In this document: piece by piece, positions 11,597-20,500 of the stretch
Position numbering within the stretch: position 1 is the stretch's first letter
Layout: each line of letters starts with the position of its first letter
DNA from: Didymodactylos carnosus
Lineage: Eukaryota > Rotifera > Eurotatoria > Philodinida > Philodinidae
Reading direction: 5' to 3'
NCBI GenBank assembly: GCA_905250885.1
Contig: CAJNOQ010002539.1
Location: 1 to 23,836 of the forward strand
Length of the DNA stretch: 23,836 nucleotides
Position numbers and translations under genes: made by a program
The notes under the pieces: generated by a model
What the model was told of the DNA's origin: nothing
Database searches by the model: none
Seen by the model: the letters and a program-made list of their open reading frames with translations, nothing else

Positions 11597-11908
11597 ATGG
11601 ATGCATTTCAAAAACAACGAAGCATTTTGAAGAAAAATTTTCGCCGATAAAGTTGTTCAGGATAATCCTCTCCAAATGCTAAGCGGAGTACTTTTTTCAT
11701 TTTAATGGGAAAATTTCGAAATAAATGCAATTTACATAAATTTTAAGTAAATTTAAAGCTCAAAATTTATTATTTGTAATTTATTTCAAAATTTTCCCAC
11801 TAAAATGAAAAAAGTGCTCCGCTTAGCTTATGGAGAAGATTATCCCAAACAACTTTGTCAGCGAAACTTTTTCTTTAAAATGCGTTGTTGTTTTTGAAAT
11901 GCGTCCAT
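11597..11908. repeat. Foldback (inverted-repeat) element
   Basis: Imperfect inverted arms of about 128 bp, 11597-11724 and 11780-11908, flank a spacer of about 55 bp that is AT-rich and partly self-complementary. Matching blocks include GCTAAGCGGAGTACTTTTTT on the left against GCTAAGCGGAGCACTTTTTT in the reverse complement of the right arm, with scattered substitutions elsewhere. There is no coding capacity. It resembles a short foldback or MITE-like repeat; the sequence outside the arms diverges immediately, and no clear target-site duplication was seen. Confidence 0.85.
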
Positions 11909-12218
11909 AAGCCTCAAAAAATCACCTTAACGGGTCAAATTGTACTAGAATGAGAATTGTTAATTTTCTCAGACACAGCTGGTTCAATTTTCATTATAAC
12001 TTGGGGGTATATATCACTTAATGTGCTCTGTCGAACTGCGTAACAATAAGAGTTCCAGCTTGAATTTTGAATTTTTTATAAATTTTTTAAATAGAAAATT
12101 TATCAAAATCGTATAAAATCCGTAAAAAGTTCTTTTCTCGGCAATTACAAGTCTGTTCATCGAAAGTACTTCAGAGTATATACAGCTTGATGCGCTCTAC
12201 AAAGTTATGAAAAAAAAC

Positions 12219-12235
12219 GGGGGTGGGGGGGGCGG
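12219..12235 (+). other. Isolated G-run
   Basis: Seventeen bases that are almost all G, with one T and one C, in a strongly AT-rich region. It has runs of five and eight Gs and could fold as a two- or three-layer quadruplex on the + strand. No gene is attached. Confidence 0.5.
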
Positions 12236-12952
12236 TTAGATGTTATATGTACAACAAGAGAGACTTAATTAATTTTTCTTGAATATGTTTCTATTACTTT
12301 CTAATAATTGTAAAACAGTTTTAGCTTTAAATTTAATTAACTGTAAAATTATCTGTTCAACGTACTATCTTAAACTTGTATCGTATATAACAGTAAAAGA
12401 AGAAATTTGGTACTATCTCGAATAGACTATTGATTATCAATTTTTTTTGTTTGTTAGTCATTGACAATGACATTTTATGCCAGAACTAATGAAAAATAGA
12501 AGAGTAATTACTATTATGTAAATGTAAGAACAAAAAAAAAGAAAAACTATTTCAAAAAAATGTCCAGATCGATTATAAATTTTTGAAAATGATATGTAAT
12601 AAAATGATTATATCAGTCTCTTCACGACTAAATTACGGCTTCATTACTTGTAGAGGTTTTTAAATTTATTGAATTGAATCATTAAAAAAATTTACGATTA
12701 GCGAAAAATATCTATCAACAAACATCAGACAGAGATTGGATCCTAAACAAAAGATTTAACATAACTCTTATTCTAGACTTACCAATCAAGTTAAAATAAA
12801 TTGCAGTACATGATCTAAAGCTAAAATTTCAGTTTAATGTTTAAATAATTTTTCTCATATAGATCTAGTTCAATGAACAAATAAATAGAGACATCATCAT
12901 TTTAGAAGGGAAAAAAAAACCCTTGTGTATTTTGAGTATTGCGCCGACTTGG

Positions 12953-12976
12953 CATCATCATCATCATCATCATCAA
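12953..12976. repeat. (ATC)8 microsatellite
   Basis: Perfect run of eight ATC/TCA units in non-coding DNA. Confidence 0.9.
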
Positions 12977-13006
12977 AAATATAAATACTCATCTAATTGT
13001 CATCAG

Positions 13007-13063
13007 AAAGAAGAAGAGGAAAAATGACAAAAAAAAAAGAAGAAAAGAATAGAGAAGAAGAAG
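13007..13063. repeat. Purine-rich GAA tract
   Basis: About 57 bases that are nearly all A and G with several GAA/AGAAG units and a poly-A run. Simple low-complexity sequence; the + strand open frame starting at 13064 is followed by the complementary T-rich tract and is not gene-like. Confidence 0.7.
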
Positions 13064-16000
13064 ATGCGTAGTGGACCGACAAGTTTTTTTTTTTTCAATA
13101 AATATTTATATAGATATACGACGATTATTTTCGTAATAGGACCAAAAATTTTAGTTTTTTTGTTCCAGAGATTCCCAAATTGTTTTTTTTTTGTTCTCTT
13201 ATTTTCTTCTATTAAGAATATTTGTTGTGTGTACTATAACAGCTAGATATCAACAGATGTATGTCTTTGATACGATGAGACCTTCAACATATACATTTAT
13301 TAACATTCAGTGTTAATAGGATATGTCCATTGGAAGTGATTAGAGTAGTCAGTCGTTGCTTCTATTATATATATCGTCTAATTTAATGTTTTATGAAAAA
13401 GAGAAAACGATAATATTTAGTATAAATGTCAGCGAGAAATTAGAGGGGTTTTATCCCTTTCTACTAGAGATATGTACTCGATTTTTCTAGCAAATCTGTT
13501 TGAAAATTATCTTTAAGAAAAAAATAATGTTTGAGACATTATCATCAAAGAAGAAAATCCTAAAGACGCTACTAATAATATTATCTGTTATTACAAGATT
13601 GATCTTATTATTTTTTCTCTCTCTGTCATTCGTATTGATTAGATATAGTTAATGCAAATTTATTCAACAGCAATAAAAATAGTCTAATATAAGAACTATT
13701 TTTCACATCTATTAACATGACTTTCCGTTTTTCGTTGAAAAAAATATTCAAAGAAAAAGTAAATTGAAAACTTCATCTTAACTGTAGTGGTATCGTTCTC
13801 CTCCACATGCGAATTATGTTCAATCAATTTTTTCTTCAAAAATTTTTTATTTTTTAGTGAAATTTTCTATAACAAGCTCATCACTCCTCTAAAAGCGCAA
13901 ATTCTGAAAAAGGTATGTCACGTACGTGAAGCTTGTTAAAAAGTTAATAACAATAAAAAAACAAAAGTCATATCTTCTCAAGAGTTTAGCAGAGTCACTG
14001 GTATTAGTAAGACGATAATTCTAAATTAACTGACATTGACGGATGGTTCCACTTTTCAATATCATCGCTGTAAACAGTTTAACAGCAATAAGAGGACGTG
14101 TACGCGTGCATATCCATCCTGCATTTCGACTTTTTTATGTTTTCTCGATCAAACAAACAATTTGATTCCAATTCATTTTGAATATATCCGGTTAAAAAAT
14201 TGAGGCGTATGTGAACTTTAAAGATTTGACATGAATAAAAGGAAGAACGTTCTCTCATTGATTCTCTTAACTAATTTGAATAACGCTACATGTTGTACGT
14301 AAAGTGGTGTATTTATGTAAATTCAATTTCTTAAAAAAAATCCATTAAAAAAGTTTTTTTACCTTTCTGTCAGAATGTTTCAGCATTATGACCCAAACTC
14401 AAAATCCAGCTTTTTTGTCTCGTCACGGCTGACTCAAAAGTCTTCTTCATTGTATAACATTATTTCTCTACTCTTTCTTTCTCTCTGAATCGATAACTTG
14501 TATTGATTATGTAAGATCCTTATCTCCTCCAATAAGTTTAATAATTAATTGAGTTTTTGATCAAGATCAATTTTTCTATTTCATGATACAATAAGATAAA
14601 ACAATTCTCATTCGATGATTCACATATTTAGTATTTAAAATATAGAACTCTGATGTAATAACATCTTTTTCTTTCATCTTTTTTTTCTTCTTCTTTAATG
14701 ATCAATCATCATTTTTTTTCCCGCTTTACATCTATGTTCAAAACAGATTCTATCGTCATTTTTTTCTCCCATTACAAACGCATATCAAATTTGTTGTAAA
14801 TTAAATTTGTCTACTTAGAATATATGGATGGATGCGTAGAGTGTTCCTCGTTTTTTTTTTTCGTACGAAAAACACATAGAAATTAGGAAAACTAATAAGT
14901 GTACGTATATAGATATTAATTGTTTAGACCTTGACTGTATTCAACATGTTACGAAATAAACGATAAAGAAAGATATGAAACATGGAAAAACATTGGATTA
15001 GGCTAATTCTGATGGAATATTTGCTTATTATCTTTGTTGAGAAATGTTTCTAAACACTGATAAAAACGGAAAACAGACGTATAATGGGAAATTTTTCTGA
15101 AGAAAAACTCTCAGTAGACGTTTATACTTTATTTCGTTTGATTCAGATTACGTATTATTACCTACGAAAGCGATTTTAATTCAACAAAGAGTCTCTTATT
15201 GAACGTACTTAATCCAAGTGGTTGATTACTTGATAAGTACCTAGAAGAATAGGCTATAGTTTCAGAATTACTCATTTGCTCTGCACTGTTACAAGTAATT
15301 CACCAGAACTCCAATATTTAGTGCTTTTTAAAACCAAAAACTTTCATTACTCTTTCGAAATTATTTAATTTTATTAAAAAATTAGTAACGTTTCAACATC
15401 GAAAATGTCTTCATCAGACCACTTTGATTGGAAACGAAAAATCACTTGCTTAAGACAAAATTTATTTCTGGAAAAAAAAGGCGAGTATCGACTCTTTTCT
15501 ACAAGCGAAGCCCTTGTCCCAAGTACATTCTAGTGTATTATTTAAATATTCAAGGGATCAATTGTTTCAGAAACTGAAAATGAACACAAAAAAACCTGTC
15601 AAATCTCATGACATTTGTTAGTCTTTCATTCATCATAATCGCAGGCTCATTTGCTTGATAAAGGATCCGTCTATTACAAATAGTTTGTTGAAAAATGGAT
15701 AAACAATGTGACAACATTCATTTGACTCTATTCTTTATTTGATAAATGAGTATAAAAGTTCATATAATCTGTGAATCATTGACTCATTTTAAAATGTTAC
15801 ACAAATTATAGATGCAATCTAATTCAGAAATATGTGAATATTTATGAGATTGAATGTAGGCCTAGAAATGATGTCATAGTAAGCTCTTCCTTCTGGGAGA
15901 AACGCAAAATTCGCTTTGAAATTGATTTGGAGGCAGCCACTGATGAATAAGTGAGGAAGTGTTGCCACCACAGCGGCAAAGAAATCTTTGTTTTTCAGCA

Positions 16001-16090
16001 ACAAAAAAAATTCTTTTTCACTCATTCATATTCACTCAGGATTGATCACCAAGATCTTGAAGAAATTCATTACCTACATCTTGATTCTGA

Positions 16091-16354
16091 ATCACTCAAG
16101 ATCTTTACCTTTCCATTTCAAGATCTCGGTTACAAGAAGTTTCAGTAGGAGCAGTTCACGTTTTTACTGAACGGTATTACAGTGATCAAGCAGTGAAGAA
16201 TGTTCTCAGATCCATTGTTTTTCCTATAAACAAATATATTAGCGATCTCAGTAAGCGCAAGACAAACGTCAGAAGCAAGATTCTAAGCACCCGTAGGCTC
16301 AGTGAGTCTGAGCTACTTCAAATAGCTGTTTTCCTTCTTTGTTACAGCAATTAG
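16091..16354 (+). other. Met-less open frame, possible gene relic
   Basis: An 87-codon frame opens after TGA at 16088-16090 and closes at TAG 16352-16354, with no ATG. Its translation is less biased than its surroundings, with mixed hydrophobic and charged residues such as YYSDQAVKNVLRSIVFPINK. The other two + strand frames are also open over its first third (15951-16148 and 15988-16170), so a frame-shifted relic or a stretch poor in stop codons are both possible. There are no good flanking splice sites and no recognised domain. I would treat it as a low-confidence fragment of a decayed gene or mobile element. Confidence 0.25.
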
Positions 16355-16556
16355 TGAACATATTAGTGAAAATGTATTACCGTGACAAAAGAAAAAGCAG
16401 ATCAGAAATGACTATACAGATATAAGTGAAATCAATTTCAAAAAAAAACTATACTTTCTTTTTTTGCGTGTGGAATGGGTATAAAATATTGATGGTATTA
16501 GGAAATTTCATACTGGCGATATCAAAATTCTTTTGAGCATTCCCAATTCTGGAACG

Positions 16557-16587
16557 CTCATAAATACACCTACAAGGTATTTATGAG
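16557..16587. repeat. Perfect 11-bp stem hairpin
   Basis: CTCATAAATAC at 16557-16567 is perfectly inverted at 16577-16587, with a 9-nt loop. A lone short hairpin, not followed by a T-run. Confidence 0.6.
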
Positions 16588-16821
16588 AAATTATTTGACA
16601 AAACGCCGCGAAAAATGTTTTTTGACTTTTTATCCTGTTCAAAAGTTGATAATATACGACATCTATTATATTGTTTTTGAATATTTATAAGTATTCGATG
16701 GTAAATAAGTCTATTGAACTATGCTAAATTCAAACAGATTTTCTTTTGTCTTTGTTTATTGACTGCCCTTATCGAAAGAAAACGTACAAAATTTTCGAAA
16801 CTGATCTGAATAGTTGTGTAT

Positions 16822-16878
16822 CTGTTAGTTTGTCGCTCTATATCTGTTAGTTTGTCGCGTAGAGCGACAAACTAACAG
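16822..16878. repeat. Triple 15-19 bp repeat, two direct and one inverted copy
   Basis: CTGTTAGTTTGTCGCTCTA at 16822-16840 is followed by a second direct copy of its first 15 bases at 16844-16858, then by a perfect 19-base inverted copy at 16860-16878. The second and third copies are adjacent and form a near-palindrome with a one-base centre. It sits about 630 bp upstream of the INTS1 start codon, in sequence that is otherwise not repetitive. Confidence 0.9.
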
Positions 16879-16922
16879 TTGATTATTTCGGTCTCTGTGA
16901 CGTATATAATGGTAACGTATAG

Positions 16923-17087
16923 CCAATCAGTGTTTGTAACAACAATATATTATATCATCTAGCAAAGAAGCAGCTGAGTTCTGACAAATATTCGCGCGCA
17001 ACAGTTAAACAAAGGATTATCACCAGAAGTCCTTCGATCGAGAAAAAGCAAAACAGTGTTTTTGACAATATGCCTCTAGAGTTTTAG
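16923..17087 (+). other. 54-codon Met-less open frame upstream of INTS1
   Basis: The frame between TAG 16920-16922 and TAG 17085-17087 has a balanced, charged translation (for example AKKQLSSDKYSRATVKQRII) and local GC content higher than the flanks. It has no initiating ATG and no domain I recognise. It could be part of a 5'-UTR exon of INTS1, a relic, or chance. Confidence 0.2.
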
Positions 17088-17380
17088 GATTAGATCCACT
17101 TTCATTAGACCATGAAAACAGGGAAAAGATAGATCAATTTCCGAGTTGGCCATGATAATGTAAAATGATAAATCGAAGTGAGTTACACCATCGTCTTTTT
17201 ATATTCTACTAGCTGCTTGTTTGATATTGCTGATTTAACAGGCAAGATGTTTGTGTACAGCCATGTGGAGTGTTCTTCCGAGCTGTACTGCTAATTAACA
17301 ACCACATATTTCCGCTTTTTTTATAATGATAATATCCACATATATTGATATAGAAATATTATCGCACTTAAAATTAATTA

Positions 17381-17400
17381 TATTATCTTTCTTTTTGCAG
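17381..17400 (+). promoter_or_regulatory. Splice-acceptor-like site in INTS1 leader
   Basis: A strong pyrimidine tract ending in TTTTTGCAG at 17400 precedes a 108-nt leader and the ATG at 17509. It looks like a real 3' splice site, either of a 5'-UTR intron whose donor I cannot assign or of spliced-leader addition. Confidence 0.6.
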
Positions 17401-17435
17401 ATTTTGTATCTGTTTTGGTTATTTCGATTAGAAAG

Positions 17436-17444
17436 ATGAGTTAA
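17436..17444 (+). promoter_or_regulatory. Minimal upstream ORF in INTS1 leader
   Basis: ATG-AGT-TAA lies between the putative acceptor at 17400 and the INTS1 start codon at 17509. If the leader is transcribed as inferred, this two-codon upstream frame could affect initiation. This depends on the mRNA 5' end. Confidence 0.35.
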
Positions 17445-17508
17445 ACAGAATCTGAAAATAAAGAATTTGGAATACAACCGGTGAACTATATTGTTTAAAC
17501 GTCAAACA

Positions 17509-20500
17509 ATGAGTCGTGGTGGCAATTTAAACCGGAATCGTGTTCGTACTCCTGGTGAAAACTTAATAGCATTGGGCGTACGAACCAACAGCCGTGAAAC
17601 ATCAAATATTGTCGTAACATCGACAGCAAATAATAACATAGGTCAAAACTCATCTTTGCTAAATACTTCTACTACCTCCGTCACGACAAATAATATTCTA
17701 ACAACATCTGTGCTCACAACGCCATCAACAATCAACGTTCGATTACCATCTCGTTCAGTCATACCACCAGTAACAAATCGCCACAGTCCAATCGACAATA
17801 CATTTGATCAAGATCAAGTTGGTTTATTACCATCAAATGTCAATATGAATAATAATAATAATAATAGTAACAACAACGATTATTGTTCGTTTAATACTGA
17901 ACAGTTTCGCATTGATTTAAAAACATCACTGAGTAATAATAATGCTAAGTGTATAGAACAACAAATATTGAATGCAATCACTTACCTAATGTCAACATCA
18001 AAACGCCAATTACAAGATTTAAATATATTAATTATTTTAAGTTGGTTGTCCACAAGACAATCAACTGTATTTGTTGTGCCGTCCATCACAAAAGCTTTAT
18101 GTAATTTATTGAAATCACAAGCATTTAATAAAATAATGAAATCAATTACAACGCAAACTGCATTAACACTGTCCAATCAAATAGTAAATCCATATGTGTT
18201 TATTTCACAAATACTTTGGCTTACCCATCAGGTAAATGTTTGTATTGTATCTAAAATAGAAAAATAAAGAATATTTCCTCCATTTTTAAACTATCATTTA
18301 TTTATTTTTGGCGATTATTCTAGAAACAGTCAATATGGCCTGATGAATTTATTGAAGCTTATATTGACGACGCTTTAAATGAACATAATTGGATCGATGA
18401 TGTTAATTGTAGTCCATTTGTTACAAACATATTAACTGCGTTTGATACTCGTCCACGTACATGGAAAATTGATTCGTGTAATCAATCAAAATTGATACCT
18501 TCGACAGTTAATAATAGTGTAGCAATGGATGAAACAAGTAATGATAGTGCTGGTGGAGAAACAATATCTGAATCTGATATGCCAGTTGATGATACAACAT
18601 CTACATCACCAGAAAATTTAGTTTCGCCCCGTTATCTCGGTCGACTAGATTCTATTCAATTGTTATTAATATCGATGATATCTAAATCAAAAAGTAGCAG
18701 TACAACAACAATGACAAGCGGAAGTCAACCACATGAAACAGATAAACTTTTAAAATTACTTGAATTATCATGTGGTCTACCTGAAATTCGAACATTAGTT
18801 CTTCAACGTCTTGATGTATGGTTACAAAATCCAAAATTATTTCGATCAGCTGAACGTTTATTGGTAGCTTTGTGTGAAAATATAACCGGTCGAAATGTAT
18901 CGTCATCATTAAATGATGTGATAAATGTCCATGATAAGAACAACAACAGTGAGCAACAAGATGAAATTATGCGAAAGACCATGGAACAACTACTCAATTT
19001 AAGATTTAAAATACGTGCAACAACGACAACAAAACCCTTTTTTTCCTGTATTAGAGAAATGTTACGAATAGAAACAAAATTAATTGATATTTTTATACGT
19101 TTGATTGTACAAAATGAATTGCAATTACAAGGACAACAAACAACAACGACTAAAAATCCGTCTAATATGTCATTATTACAATGTGCATTTCAAGCTAATC
19201 AAGAATATTCAATGAAATTATTGGCATACACGGTGCAGACAATCATATTGACTCAACCAATCTCGAAACAACCAAATGAATATGAATTATTGAAACAGTT
19301 ACGCACGTTTCTAAGAGAACTATTTCGATTTGTTAAGAGTGATTTTGATTATTCTCTATTTTGTATGAATTTAATTGACATGAATTATTCATTAGATCAA
19401 CAATCTCTATTTTGGAAACAACAACAAACGTGTAATGAACAGCAGGTAAAATTTAAAAACGTCAGACAGAAGATATCCTCCTATATACGTACGTCCAAAT
19501 GTATACCCGTTATTTATTGAGCATAGTATTGATGGTTAGCTCGAGTGCTGGTTTTGGTCTCGTTAGATTGATCATGCCAAACTGTCGATCATACTATGTC
19601 GAAGCACGAATTATTGCAAAAATGAAGGCATAAAAGAGTACATGATAATCAATACTGGGCATACACATAAAGATTAAACATCACAACCCGATTTCTTTTT
19701 GAAAAATTGAGTGACAAAATTTATATTCATTTTCAGGTACTGTGCTTTAATAGCTCCTTTTTGATTATATGCTGTTAAGGTGCTCTACTCAGATAGTCGA
19801 TTTTTGTTTTTCAGTTTAACTCGCTTTTAACATAAGCACATCAATATAACTTCAGATGTATGTGTACGTTTGGAGTCCATCTCATTTTCTGCTCTATGAA
19901 GTTTTTTAAAAGAGTTTTCCAGAAGTCCTAAAAACAGACTTGTTAAAACTTTCAATAATCTTTCTCTTATAAAGGAGATGTGATATAACTCTGTGCAATT
20001 CCGCATTAGAAACTAATGAACATTTTTGCTACAAGCTCTAAAATGCACTAGAAGAGAGACAAAAGAGATGACACAGCGTCGCCGTAAGGATTAGTCAGGT
20101 AGATATTACACATTTTTCTTACGAATGGTACAGCATACGCGAACAGGTTTTTGTTTTTTGTTACCGGAAAATTTGAGAAAAATGTACTCTGCACAGAGTT
20201 CCATTCTGATTCTTGCACTTCCGCTTTTGAACAAATGATGATTTGAAGCTGAAACTCTCATTATGACATATTTATAGTATGTACCTAAATCCTTGAAATC
20301 TTTGCTCTGTAAAAAAAAATTAGCTCTCTGAAAGGCGTTCTCTCAAGATACTAACATTATCAGCTGAAATATTGGATATCAGAGGTGAACAGTCATAAGC
20401 ATCTGTAGAATGTTGGATGCGTAAAATATTGAATTATATTTCGTATTCATAGTCTAGTTTTCGTGATATTTGCACACATCTCTTACAAACTAACAGTATG

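Larger units (their letters stand above)
10704..17400. other. 6.7 kb head-to-head region without a convincing gene
   Basis: This lies between the minus-strand unknown gene and INTS1. It should contain both promoters and the missing 5' exon of the minus-strand gene. Most of it is AT-rich with homopolymers. Open frames such as 13064-13246, 15819-16025 (minus), 15951-16148 and 17295-17477 (minus) have low-complexity translations and no domain. The structured items (foldback repeat, GC-run, microsatellites, palindromes, two Met-less open frames) are listed separately. I see no tRNA or rRNA. Confidence 0.5.

Noticed and set aside
12757-12830. Possible first exon of the minus-strand gene ending at a GTAAG donor near 12779
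   Set aside because: In the phase needed to join the exon at 10703 the candidate contains an in-frame stop, and the frame that is open does not join correctly.
13064-13246. 60-codon open frame after the GAA tract
   Set aside because: Its translation is a Phe-rich product of poly-T runs; nothing supports a gene.
16021-16140. Three AAGATCT-containing blocks as a possible binding-site cluster
   Set aside because: The shared core is only about 8 bases and partly self-palindromic; not distinguishable from chance.
17491-17508. TTG start extending INTS1 by six codons
   Set aside because: A normal ATG follows at 17509, right before the family's N-terminal motif; TTG initiation is not expected in animal nuclear genes.
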